From CAIXSC01 sp046349915 (lineage in GTDB: Bacteria > Planctomycetota > Planctomycetia > Pirellulales > Pirellulaceae), in the NCBI GenBank assembly GCA_046349915.1, contig JAXMBL010000009.1:310001-374000 (forward strand): a stretch of 64,000 bases of DNA. The letters are read 5' to 3'. The notes below the pieces were generated by a model that did no database searches, was not told the DNA's origin, and saw only the letters and a program-made list of their open reading frames with translations. Positions 1 to 8,158 of this stretch are shown here, one piece after another. Within the stretch, counting starts at the first letter, position 1. Each line of letters starts with the position of its first letter. The position numbers and the translations under genes are program-made.

Positions 1-2784
1 AACATCTTGGGATTCGATGCCAATTTCAGCTTGTTCCCGTCGCCAGACAACAGCGTGCACGATCATCGCGCCGACGAATTGTGCGCGCTGATGGATCACC
101 TGTTCTCGCTGTATGGATTGGCGTGGAGCGAATCGGTGGCGCGAGGCAATGAAGCGCTCGGCGCGGCGATCAAGAAACAATTCCGCGAGCTTGCCGAATG
201 GTGGCATCCGTTCGCGACGCATGAAGTGTCCAGCGTCGAGGCGATCAACGCACTGGAAACGTATCGGGGCGCCGAACTGGTCGCCGATGCGTTGCGACTA
301 TGGCATGAGGCGGGAGGAGCGGCGGGGAATATCGCCTTCTGGGCGCCGCACGCCGATATGTTCCAATCCCCACACGCCTATGCGCTCGTGCTGGAAAAGC
401 TGCTCGTCCAGAACGACTTCGTCGCCTCGCGTGGACTGCTGATGCATTGGTTGAGCCAAGCGTCGCAGGTGGGACTGACGAGCGGCGAGAGTTCGTTTTC
501 CGTCCAGGCCGAACGCTGGGTCGCGGCCTTGCTGCGCGACCCTGGATGCAACGAGCGTCAACAGCGATGGAATCTCGCTCGCAAGTTCTTCGACTTCCTG
601 GAAGTGAACGCCGAAGACAACTGGCGAGTGCCAAGTTTTGACCTGACGAGTGGCGAGGGAGCTCGCCCCAAGGGCCCGCGACGCCCTCCGCGCGACCAAG
701 ATCACGACGACTCGCTCGACGACGACGAAGGGCAGGATGACGACGATCTGTATGGCTCGGCGTGGGAAGGAGTCGTCTTCCGCGGCAGCACGGAGGATGG
801 CGTCGAAGGGTCGATCTTCGAAAACGACACCGGCTCGCAAGACGAACTCACGCGCGAAGCTCGCCGCATCTCTCAACGGCTCGACTTCCTCACCAGCGTG
901 GCTCGACTCTGGCGACTCGCCGCACTCTACACCGTGCGACTCGGACAGCCTGAGCAGCCGGCGGACGCCGACCCGCAGCTAGAACGAGTGGCGGCGTGGG
1001 ATCGTGCCGCGGTGCTCGAACGCTGGAGCGAACAAGCCTCGTCGAACTACCGCCAACTGCTGGAGCTGCTGGAATCGGTTCGCGAGTATCGCTTGCCGAC
1101 GCCCGCGAGTCGCCAGGATGCGATGATTGAATACGATCAGCGACGATATGCGAAAGAGTCGCTGATGGAGCAGATTGTCGAGACGGCGATCGAGACGGTT
1201 GATGCGCGTCGTTTGTTGCTGGCGGGCGCTCTTGCTCAAGTTCACGATCGCGATGTCGGGACGGAAGAGATTCGCCGACAACTCGAGGAAACGTTGGCCA
1301 CCCTTGAGGACGACCAGCGCATTTCCACTCGCATTCTGGCAGCCTTGTTCCGCGACGATGTGGCCTCGCTGAAGAAGCGTTGGCCCGAATTGCTGCATAC
1401 GTTGCGCGAGTTGCCGCTGCTGTATGTGCCGCTTGCGAGAAATGGCCAGCCACGCAACATTGTGGCCGCGAGACTGAGGCAGCGTTCGATTCAAGACTTG
1501 CTGACCTGCCTGCCGCGGCGCGGTTGCTACTTAGAAACGTGCCAACTGATCGACGTCGCTCGCGAGATGGAACGCGGGCACCCCGTGGGCCCTGGCGCCG
1601 TGACTGAGTTTGACGAATTGTTCAAGGTCGGCTTCAAGACGATGGTCGACACGTTGATCGCGTCGGCGGCTCACTGGCCCGAGACCGATGAGGAAGACGA
1701 GTCGGAGGACGCCGACGATCTGGAGCATGGCGACGAAGAGGAAGGCGAAAGCGACTCGTCGCAGGAGTCGGAACTTGATCCCTTCCTGGCCGAGCTTCCC
1801 AAGACTTGGTCGACCAGTCCGCTGGTGGCGAGCATCGAACGGCTGACCGAGTCGATGTTGTTGATCTGGCTCGCTCACAGCAAGACGTTGCGATTGTCCG
1901 TCCTGGAGAAGGTTCAGGACAAGCGATCGTGGAAGAAGGTCGTCAAGTTTATTGAACAGTATGGCGGCGACCTGTTCACTCAACATTTTCTGAACGTGGG
2001 CAACATCCGCACGATTCTGCACCGCGGAGTCGAAACCTGGCTGCGTCAGTTGCAGGAGGATGGCGAGGTCGAGTTGCCTTTGCTGGAGGACTTGGAACGA
2101 GCGATTCCGATGTCCGAAGCGGTCGAACAGTTGACGTTGGTGCTAGAGGCGGTACACGAGAACTATGGCGAGTATCGCGACTATAACAGCACGACGACGC
2201 AGTCGGACCGCGGCGAGATGCTCTACACGCTGCTCGATTTTCTCCGCCTCCGGACTCGCTATGACCGCATCGCATGGAATCTGAAGCCTGTCGTCTGGGC
2301 TCACGAAGTGCTCGTGAGGAAAGGCCAGGAGCAGGCCGCTCAAACGTGGCGTCAGGCGTTGAAGGAACGAGTGCACGATCAGTCGGACAAGTTCCTGGCG
2401 GACTTGGTCGAACTGCAAAAGCGGTATGCGATGCGCATGCCGACGGTGGCCGATCGTTTGGGCGAGCGGTTCTTGCGTCCGTTGTCGATTGACCGAGTAA
2501 AGGCGTTTGTCGCGCCGGCGATCGACGAGTCGCAACGGGGCGGCGAGCATCCGGTGTTCGATCGACTCGAGCAAGAGACCGAACAACTCACTCGCCAACC
2601 CACGGGCGTCGGTTTGGACGTACCGCCGTGGCTGTTAGCGTTGGAAGAGGAAGTCGATCGGGTGCGCGATCCCTTGTCGCGCAACGAGCATCGAGCGGCC
2701 TTGCAGAGTCTGTTCGCCCCGCGCACGATCGACCCCGACACTCTGCACGCCCAGTTGGCTCAATTCGAGCCCAAAGAGCAGTAG
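1..2784 (+). CDS. Large protein of unknown function, 5'-truncated by the window edge
   Basis: The frame is open from the first base and ends with TAG at 2782-2784. A TTG at 7-9 could be a start, but nothing like a ribosome site precedes it and the frame continues upstream, so the gene probably begins outside the window. About 927 codons are visible. The protein looks soluble and mostly helical, with no signal peptide or membrane segment in the visible part. Two acidic low-complexity segments stand out: an Asp-rich run near residues 228-250 after a short Arg/Pro-rich patch, and a Glu/Asp-rich run near 560-590. The leucine-rich helices between them look like a helical-repeat scaffold, but I cannot assign a family. 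No catalytic motif is visible. Confidence 0.75.
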   Translation, partial: NILGFDANFSLFPSPDNSVHDHRADELCALMDHLFSLYGLAWSESVARGNEALGAAIKKQFRELAEWWHPFATHEVSSVEAINALETYRGAELVADALRLWHEAGGAAGNIAFWAPHADMFQSPHAYALVLEKLLVQNDFVASRGLLMHWLSQASQVGLTSGESSFSVQAERWVAALLRDPGCNERQQRWNLARKFFDFLEVNAEDNWRVPSFDLTSGEGARPKGPRRPPRDQDHDDSLDDDEGQDDDDLYGSAWEGVVFRGSTEDGVEGSIFENDTGSQDELTREARRISQRLDFLTSVARLWRLAALYTVRLGQPEQPADADPQLERVAAWDRAAVLERWSEQASSNYRQLLELLESVREYRLPTPASRQDAMIEYDQRRYAKESLMEQIVETAIETVDARRLLLAGALAQVHDRDVGTEEIRRQLEETLATLEDDQRISTRILAALFRDDVASLKKRWPELLHTLRELPLLYVPLARNGQPRNIVAARLRQRSIQDLLTCLPRRGCYLETCQLIDVAREMERGHPVGPGAVTEFDELFKVGFKTMVDTLIASAAHWPETDEEDESEDADDLEHGDEEEGESDSSQESELDPFLAELPKTWSTSPLVASIERLTESMLLIWLAHSKTLRLSVLEKVQDKRSWKKVVKFIEQYGGDLFTQHFLNVGNIRTILHRGVETWLRQLQEDGEVELPLLEDLERAIPMSEAVEQLTLVLEAVHENYGEYRDYNSTTTQSDRGEMLYTLLDFLRLRTRYDRIAWNLKPVVWAHEVLVRKGQEQAAQTWRQALKERVHDQSDKFLADLVELQKRYAMRMPTVADRLGERFLRPLSIDRVKAFVAPAIDESQRGGEHPVFDRLEQETEQLTRQPTGVGLDVPPWLLALEEEVDRVRDPLSRNEHRAALQSLFAPRTIDPDTLHAQLAQFEPKEQ

Positions 2785-2891
2785 GCTGGCGGTAGATTCT
2801 TGGCCAAACGTGTCGGGTGACGTCGAGAAACGGGCATCAGTAGGCCAGTATCGCAACTTGCCATCATCTCTTTCCACGGAACTGCCGCCTC

Positions 2892-4988
2892 ATGCGAACT
2901 CGCCTCGAACGCCGTCGTCGTCGGTTAGAACTGGAGTCGCTCGAAACACGATTGAATCCCAGCGGATTGGCGGCGGCGACCGTCCAGAGCTGGTTTCCCT
3001 CTAAATCCAGTGGACTCGGAGAATCCTCGGCGTTCTTGATCCCGACCGGCGAAACGCCCGTCCATTTCTTCCTGGATGCGGCCCATACATCGTCGTCCAA
3101 CGAGTTGGGATATTTCTTTGTGGACGGTCCCGACGGCCGGATCACTCGACGCGAGGACAACGATCCAGACGGTGCTCCGATCCTGGGCAGCGATGGGCTG
3201 CCTCAGTTCATTCGGCCGAGCGACTTTGATTACCTGGAATATGCACTATCGGACCCCAATTCCGAAGTGATTTTCTCGGCGGACGAAACCAGCCAAGGAC
3301 CCACGGACACCATCTTGGATGTTCTTGGGGACCATTACATCGCGTTCTACATCGTGCGTGATGGAACCACCGACCAGTGGCGAGAGGCGGCGGAAGTTGA
3401 CCAACCTCAGGTCTGGACATCGATCGGCAAAGCAAACGACGACGGATTCGACCATTTTCAGCGTACGACTCGATTCGAGCGCGACTTTCGCGCGGATGTC
3501 CAGCAATACCGCGTGGAGGAATCGCCATTGTCATCGCGTCGAGTAGGTCTGCAGCGAGCGGACTTTGACGACATGGTGTTTTCAGTCAATGTCGTTCCAT
3601 TCGTCACGGGAGACGATTATTCCGTCTTCAACGCGGGTGCGAACTTCGATGGCGATCCCCAGCCGATTCGCGTGGAGACGCCGGAAGATCGCCAAAATCG
3701 GGGGCTGGGCCTGCTCAGCAACGACAAGTCGTTTCGCAAGCAAGGACTGCAAGTCGACGCGATTCGTTTGGATGAAGATTCGGAATGGCTGGTCGTCCCA
3801 AGCGGCTTTGCGAAACGGACGGGAGTCACTTTAACCGACGCCAGTCTCCACGGTGCGGTCACCGTTTACGCGAACGGCAGCCTTGCGTTCGTCCCTGACG
3901 TCAATGATCCGTATTGGCATCCGGCCGCGGACGATGATGAACCCGAACCCGTTTACTTCCAATACCGCGCCACCGACGGACTCGACTCGTACGAGGCGTG
4001 GGTGAGTTTCTCGCATGGTTACTATCGCCAGGGAGGGTCGCCGGACCAATCGCATACGGGACAGAAGATGTACCTGCTGGCCGGCGGCGGCGACTCGGAT
4101 ATGTTCGCTGAAGCCGCGACCACTTTCTTCACCGAGGGAAGCTCCCGGCAGGACATCGTGCTGGTGGGCCAAGGAGTTGAATTGAAGGATTGGGTCGAGC
4201 AGGTCTTTAGCGAGTTTGCTCAAGGCGAGGCCAGGTCGGTTACTAGTTTGAGCATCACCACTCGTGACCAGGCCAACGACCCACGAATCGCGAGTATTCT
4301 GCGGGGCGCTGATGCTCTGTGGTTTGGAGGTGGAGCTCAGTCGTACTATCAGAATGTCTGGCAAGGGACTCGCACCTTCGCGGAGATCGCCGCTGCGGCC
4401 GCGAGTTCCACTGCGATCGGAGGCACTAGCGCGGGGTTGGCCATCCTGGGACAGTATGCTTACATCGACTTACCATGGGACTCGGTAAAGAGCCGTTACG
4501 CGACGCTTGAACCATTCGATGCTCGCATCCATGTGGTACGGCAGAATGTTCGCGAGCTCCCTTTCTCGGCGCTATCGAACACCCCGAACTCGCCCTTGTA
4601 TGCGATTCTCACCGACACTCATTTCGCCACGAGGGATCGGATGGGACGACTGTTGGCGTTTGTCACAAAGCCGCGAGCCGTCACGCCGCTCTTTGGTCTG
4701 GGCGTTGAGGAAAGCAGCGCTGTGCTGGTGCAAGCGGCAGGCAACGATTGGCTCTGGAGCGTGTATGGCGAGGGGAGCGCCTATCTCGTGGCGCCGGGCG
4801 CCGCGGTTGCTCGCTACACCGACGGCGGCCGACTTACCTACGGCCCCGTGGCCGTCCATAAGCTGGAACCCACGGGAGCGGCGGGCGCTCAACTTCTTTC
4901 CGCGATCAAGGCGGCGCCCGCGAGTTACCATGTGCAGTCGTATGCGGGAATCGCGTTCTCACCTGACAACAACGGCTCGATGTATTAG
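2892..4988 (+). CDS. Secreted cyanophycinase-like S51 peptidase with planctomycete N-terminal motif
   Basis: The 698-residue product starts with an Arg-rich stretch and LESLETRLNP, a form of the planctomycete extracellular N-terminal motif, so export is likely. Residues of roughly 230-370 look like a cadherin-like or VCBS-type beta domain (NGSLAFVPDVND, then a tyrosine-rich strand). The C-terminal half, from KMYLLAGGGDSDMF, is an S51 peptidase fold: GGTSAG near residue 510 is the nucleophile elbow of cyanophycinase and dipeptidase E, and THFATRDRMGRLL near 575 fits the active-site His segment. Known S51 enzymes cut cyanophycin or Asp-dipeptides; the substrate here is unknown. The beta-domain N-terminus makes it much longer than a plain cyanophycinase. 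No clear Shine-Dalgarno precedes the ATG. Confidence 0.85.
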   Translation: MRTRLERRRRRLELESLETRLNPSGLAAATVQSWFPSKSSGLGESSAFLIPTGETPVHFFLDAAHTSSSNELGYFFVDGPDGRITRREDNDPDGAPILGSDGLPQFIRPSDFDYLEYALSDPNSEVIFSADETSQGPTDTILDVLGDHYIAFYIVRDGTTDQWREAAEVDQPQVWTSIGKANDDGFDHFQRTTRFERDFRADVQQYRVEESPLSSRRVGLQRADFDDMVFSVNVVPFVTGDDYSVFNAGANFDGDPQPIRVETPEDRQNRGLGLLSNDKSFRKQGLQVDAIRLDEDSEWLVVPSGFAKRTGVTLTDASLHGAVTVYANGSLAFVPDVNDPYWHPAADDDEPEPVYFQYRATDGLDSYEAWVSFSHGYYRQGGSPDQSHTGQKMYLLAGGGDSDMFAEAATTFFTEGSSRQDIVLVGQGVELKDWVEQVFSEFAQGEARSVTSLSITTRDQANDPRIASILRGADALWFGGGAQSYYQNVWQGTRTFAEIAAAAASSTAIGGTSAGLAILGQYAYIDLPWDSVKSRYATLEPFDARIHVVRQNVRELPFSALSNTPNSPLYAILTDTHFATRDRMGRLLAFVTKPRAVTPLFGLGVEESSAVLVQAAGNDWLWSVYGEGSAYLVAPGAAVARYTDGGRLTYGPVAVHKLEPTGAAGAQLLSAIKAAPASYHVQSYAGIAFSPDNNGSMY

Positions 4989-5016
4989 TGCCGCAGTGCT
5001 GGTGCGGCGCCGTTCG

Positions 5017-5081
5017 GCCCAGCCTTATAGAGGCTGGGCTAAAATCAGTAGTCGCTATGCGACCGCAGGGGTGCGGAGAGC
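5017..5081. repeat. Dispersed hairpin repeat, copy 1
   Basis: The stretch has an imperfect second copy at 7492-7555. It contains a strong stem (GCCCAGCC paired with GGCTGGGC) followed by a smaller one (GTCGC paired with GCGAC). It lies just after the S51 gene and before the convergent XRE gene, so it may also act as a terminator. Both copies keep the string GGCTGGGCTAAAATC between the stems. It resembles a REP/MITE-type intergenic element rather than a gene. Confidence 0.6.
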
Positions 5082-5099
5082 GAGGCAGTGACGACAGGA

Positions 5100-5453
5100 T
5101 TATAAATCCGAGAGCGAGACAACCAGTTTTTTGCCCAGTGCTTCCGCATAGCGGCTCAAGGTAGCGACCGTCGGATTGGCTTCGGCGTCGTTTTCTAGCC
5201 GCGAGAGGTTGGGGCGTTCGATGCCCGTTCGTTCCTGGACATCCGCAAGGCTCAACCCTTGTCGAACCCGCTCTGCCTTCAATAGCTCGATGGCCTCTTG
5301 AAGCGTTGCATGAGCAACGTCGTATTCGTGCTTGTATTTTTTGGCCAAGTTGCGGATTTCTGATTCGTCCTGCTGAACCAACCGTCGCGTCTCGTTCACC
5401 CGAGCACGCTCCGATTCAGTCAACTCACGTCGGACATGCTTTGCTTGTCGCAT
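5100..5453 (-). CDS. XRE-family helix-turn-helix regulator (orphan antitoxin type)
   Basis: This is a 117-residue protein. An N-terminal charged helix (about 1-50) is followed by an XRE/Cro helix-turn-helix at about 58-110, with LSLADVQERTGIERPNLSRL carrying the turn and recognition helix. The size and layout match the antitoxin half of small two-gene toxin-antitoxin loci, where the toxin lies directly upstream. Here the toxin position holds only an 11-codon stump (5457-5492), so this gene appears to be an orphan. A perfect inverted repeat at 5502-5521, upstream of the stump, is a good candidate for its own operator. The ATG at 5453 begins 3 bases after the TAA of the stump. Confidence 0.85.
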   Translation of the reverse strand: MRQAKHVRRELTESERARVNETRRLVQQDESEIRNLAKKYKHEYDVAHATLQEAIELLKAERVRQGLSLADVQERTGIERPNLSRLENDAEANPTVATLSRYAEALGKKLVVSLSDL

Positions 5454-5456
5454 CAG

Positions 5457-5492
5457 TTACTCGTCATCCCAGACAAAGAAGTAAAACGGCAT
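5457..5492 (-). pseudogene. Eleven-codon stump of a BrnT-like toxin gene
   Basis: On the minus strand, GAGG is followed by ATG at 5492 and the codons for MPFYFFVWDDE, then TAA at 5459-5457 and CTG, and then the ATG of the XRE gene. In related loci I know of, an opening like this starts a BrnT/DUF4258-like toxin of about 80-90 residues placed just before an XRE antitoxin. The start, ribosome site and the junction with the antitoxin survive while the body is gone, which suggests an in-place deletion. The toxin family assignment is from memory of similar N-termini, so it is moderate at best. The stump could now act as a leader peptide. Confidence 0.45.
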
Positions 5493-5501
5493 GCGACCTC
5501 T

Positions 5502-5521
5502 TGTTATCACAAATCATAACA
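5502..5521. promoter_or_regulatory. Inverted repeat, likely operator of the XRE regulator
   Basis: TGTTAT and ATAACA are perfect inverted arms separated by 8 bases (CACAAATC). The site lies 10 bases upstream of the toxin-stump ATG and about 50 bases upstream of the XRE start, where an autoregulatory operator is expected. Length and symmetry fit a dimeric XRE-family repressor. No experimental or comparative support is available here. Confidence 0.45.
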
Positions 5522-5811
5522 CGCCGACGGCGTGACAAACAACACTTGAAGTTCTCAGCTCACTTTGGTTGTTTTCAGGCGACGTCCGGGATACCGAGAG
5601 CGAAGCACGGCCCCAGCCCACACGCCCCTGCCACTGGATCGCCGCTATTACTCATCGGAGGTGTTTGGTAATCTTGTGCCGTAGAACTTCACGTTGAACG
5701 TCGCTCCGCTGCCACAGAGAATCACGGCCGTCTGCGAGGCGATGCTCCCCCGCTAACCGTGGCGTTGCATCCTGGCCGACGATCAATACTAACGAAAGCC
5801 GAGGAGGCGAT
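5522..5811. other. Intergenic stretch with no gene recognised
   Basis: The stretch holds no convincing coding frame. A short minus-strand frame running from about 5740 down to a TAA near 5655 (ending TRLPNTSDE) could be the tail of a lost gene but has no start or known relative. Close to the right end, GAGGAGG at about 5803 is a strong ribosome site for the DUF433 remnant that starts at 5812. Confidence 0.4.
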
Positions 5812-5940
5812 ATGACAACCCACAGCGATCGCATCGTCATCGACGCGAGGATTCTGGCGGGTAAGCCTGTAGTTCGAGGTACGCGACTCGCCGTCGAATT
5901 TATTCTCGACTTACTTTCGCAAGGATGGAGCGAACGAGAA
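5812..5940 (+). pseudogene. DUF433 antitoxin, 3'-truncated
   Basis: The gene has a strong ribosome site (GAGGAGG) and a typical DUF433 opening: RIVIDARILAGKPVVRGTRL, then EFILDLLSQGWSERE. DUF433 proteins are small antitoxins of about 75-80 residues paired with a DUF5615 PIN-like toxin. Homology stops at about residue 43 and the frame then runs through unrelated sequence to a stop at 6076-6078. The break coincides with the start of DUF5615-type coding in another frame, so a deletion joined antitoxin to toxin. The shared bases ACGAGAAC around 5934-5941 are a plausible microhomology, because a toxin gene would normally encode DEN here. Confidence 0.75.
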
Positions 5941-6010
5941 CTTCCCTCGCGCTGCGGTCGAGTTGCTGCGGTCTGTCGGGCACGACTTGCGGTGGGTTCG
6001 CACGGAGGCC
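5933..6010 (+). pseudogene. DUF5615 PIN-like toxin, N-terminal fragment
   Basis: Reading in the third frame relative to the antitoxin gives NENFPRAAVELLRSVGHDLR followed by WVRTEA. This is the opening of DUF5615 PIN-like toxins, normally starting (L)ADENFPR. The first few codons, including the start and the first acidic residues before ENFP, are missing, and the match ends after TEA, so most of the nuclease fold is lost. It is fused in frame to the ParA fragment that follows. No functional toxin can be made. Confidence 0.65.
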
Positions 6011-6736
6011 ATTCGCAAGGAAATGTCGCTAATCGTCGGCGATCTCGCTCTCTCCAAGGCAGAGGACGAATTGAGTAGCCAATGGCCGGATTGCCTGGAC
6101 CGTAAACCACGCGCATTTCGCGTACTCTCGGCGATCTCGCGGGTCGTCGATCAGGCCGGCAAGGATGTTGGCGCGGACGTCGCGCTTCTGGATGTGGGAC
6201 CGAATCTCGGCGCGCTAAATCGAGCCGCCCTGTTGAGCGCCGAGTATGTTGTAGTACCCTTGGCGCCTGACATCTACTCGTTGCAAGGACTAGATAATCT
6301 TGGCCCGACACTACGCAGGTGGCGCGAGGAGTGGCGGGAACGCCTTGCCAGGAACCCGGTGCCGAACTTGACTTTGCCCAAGGGAGAAATGACGCCCCTG
6401 GGTTACGTCGTCATGCAACACGGTCTTCGCGATAATCGCCCAGTAAAGGCCTATAAACGCTGGATGGACAAGATCCCGCGAACGTATGCAACCGCGGTGC
6501 TCGACGACCAATCGGACGCAGGCAACGATGTATTGCACGATTCCCACTGTTTGGCGCTGCTCAAGCACTATCGCAGCTTGATGCCATTGGCCATGGAAGC
6601 TCATAAACCGATGTTTCACTTGCGGCCGGCGGACGGCGCCATTGGCGCCCATGTCGCGGCCGTTGATGGTTGTTACCAAGATTTCCATCGCCTCGCGGAA
6701 CAAATCGCCAAGAAAATTGACCTGGAGATGGAATAG
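6011..6736 (+). pseudogene. ParA-family ATPase, 5'-truncated (no P-loop)
   Basis: About 241 residues match the middle and end of a ParA-like partition ATPase: VGDLALSKAEDELS, then VALLDVGPNLGALNRAALLS (Walker B region) and YVVVPLAPDIYSLQGLDNLG. The C-terminus has MEAHKPMFHLRPADGAIGAH and a final helix. Intact members begin with a KGGVGKT-type P-loop about 110 residues earlier; here the 5' part is replaced by DUF5615 sequence in the same frame. An ATG at 5981 or 6029 could still start translation, but without the P-loop the protein should not bind ATP normally. The frame is otherwise intact, so the truncation may be recent. Confidence 0.75.
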
Positions 6737-6872
6737 CGAGCACCACGCAGGCGCCAGGCTCGAGCGTTCGTGCATGTGTCGCGGAGCGACAAATCATGGA
6801 TGCTCGGCGTTCGCCGGTCCGCGTGGCGATCGCGATCCAGGGCGCCGTGCTTTGGCGGCGCGACCGCCTGGG

Positions 6873-7094
6873 TTAGCTTCCAGGCTGGCGGTTCATTTCC
6901 GCCGCCGCCGCTTCTTTTTGAGCTTTATCGACCTGCTCGAGTTGCTCGGTACTGGCCGAGGTGGGAACACTGTTCGACCCACTGTCACAACCAACTAGCG
7001 TCAGGGCGCTGGCCGCCGCTAACAGGCCGATGCCCGCCGGAACGCGATACGCGAAGCGGACGAGCCATTCGCCAACAACCGATTTGAACTGCAT
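6873..7094 (-). CDS. Small predicted lipoprotein
   Basis: The 73-residue product starts MQFKSVVGEWLVRF, has a hydrophobic segment at about 20-34 and a lipobox ALTLVGC, followed by a Ser-rich stretch and a short charged helix. It should be a lipid-anchored envelope peptide. I chose the ATG at 7094, which has GGGA 8 bases upstream, over an upstream TTG at 7136. Small lipoproteins of this kind are common next to DUF1559-type secreted genes in planctomycetes, but no intact partner is present. Function unknown. Confidence 0.6.
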   Translation of the reverse strand: MQFKSVVGEWLVRFAYRVPAGIGLLAAASALTLVGCDSGSNSVPTSASTEQLEQVDKAQKEAAAAEMNRQPGS

Positions 7095-7591
7095 AAGAAT
7101 TTTCCCAAAGTTGCCTACCGATGAAAACTCTCGCAAGGATCGTTCGCCCGACGGTCGCAGTGCGGCGTCTTCGACGCCACACCGCGACTGCTTACAGGAC
7201 TGAAGGGCGAGCGTCGGACCAGTGATTAGGGGTTATCGAGTCCGGTGAGCGGATTACCGTCCGCGAGACGACGCGACTGGTCGGGAGGCGTGCCAGCGGG
7301 GCGAGGAAGAGTCCGCCACTGACGAAGAAACATGCCATCGAGTCCTAGGTTCCCGAAGGTGCTACCGCCATGGGCAATCTTCTTCGAATCTCCGCGCAGC
7401 CTTCAAGAGCGGCGGTCGGCGACCATCGTACTACGAGAAACGATCACGATGTTTTCACGCGATGATCTCACCAAGATCACGCCAAGCTAAAGCCCGGCCT
7501 CTAAAAGGCTGGGCTAAAATCGGTAGTCGCTACGCGACCGCAAGAGTACGAAGAACAACGCCATTTGGTTCAATCAAATGGGGACCACTGG
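7095..7591. other. Intergenic stretch with a possible gene tail and hairpin repeat copy 2
   Basis: No complete gene is seen. A minus-strand frame from about 7397 to a TAA at 7228-7226 (ending RRLADGNPLTGLDNP) has coding-like composition and sits just upstream of the small lipoprotein gene, so it may be the last part of a lost gene; a stop lies directly 5' of it. I do not recognise the family. The second copy of the dispersed hairpin repeat occupies 7492-7555. Confidence 0.35.
7492..7555. repeat. Dispersed hairpin repeat, copy 2
   Basis: It is an imperfect copy of 5017-5081, in the same orientation, sharing the GGCTGGGCTAAAATC core and the GTCGC/GCGAC stem. It lies about 40 bases upstream of the gene starting at 7592. 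A fragment of the first stem (GCCCAGCCTCTAGAG) also appears near 8281-8295. Confidence 0.55.
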
Positions 7592-8158
7592 ATGACGTCG
7601 AATAAAAACCACGCGGAACCCGAGCCTTCTGTGGCACAGGACTGCCTGGACGGGATCACCGCCGAGTATGGAAAACCGGGCGAGCCGCACTACCGCCGAG
7701 TGGTTGTCGATCAGAAGGGCGGCAGAATCACCTTTTATCGGTGTCACCAGTCGAGTCGATTACTGGCGTTAGGTCCCGACCCGGAATTTACCTGCGGGCT
7801 TGATGAGATTCGAGGGATCTGTGCGACTTGGGTGGGCCGCCGAAATATGGGCGCGATGCTGGACGTGGTCACACCGACAGGTCGAGCTCGCTTGCCTCAT
7901 GCAATGCACGGATTCGCTGCTATTCGCCAGGTCCTTGAGCAGGCCGTCGCGCGAAGTGGCAACAAACTGAACTGGTACGAATACGCGACAGCACAGGAAG
8001 CGTTGGTGATGGCTTGCGGCATCGCCGGAGCAGCGGTTGCGATCTGGGCCTTGCTCGCACTGCCGGGCTGGGCCACCGCCGTTTTCGTTGGAGTCCTGCT
8101 GTTTCTGATAATCGCCGCCCGTATCGTGTTCTGGCGGAGTAAACGCACCTTGTGGTGA
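7592..8158 (+). CDS. Hypothetical protein with C-terminal membrane hairpin
   Basis: The 188-residue product has an N-terminal soluble part of about 130 residues with many beta-prone segments and two Cys residues, then two hydrophobic helices at about 140-158 and 160-178, and ends with a basic tail (WRSKRTLW). It is probably an inner-membrane protein with a cytoplasmic N-terminal domain. The ATG at 7592 has GGGGA 8 bases upstream; a TTG at 7565 is less likely. No family was recognised. The gene is isolated in the decayed accessory region. Confidence 0.6.
   Translation: MTSNKNHAEPEPSVAQDCLDGITAEYGKPGEPHYRRVVVDQKGGRITFYRCHQSSRLLALGPDPEFTCGLDEIRGICATWVGRRNMGAMLDVVTPTGRARLPHAMHGFAAIRQVLEQAVARSGNKLNWYEYATAQEALVMACGIAGAAVAIWALLALPGWATAVFVGVLLFLIIAARIVFWRSKRTLW

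Noticed and set aside
5652..6311. Minus-strand frame of 219 codons opposite the DUF433/DUF5615/ParA fusion
   Set aside because: Its composition is arginine/proline-rich and typical of a reverse shadow; the plus strand carries recognisable domain fragments.
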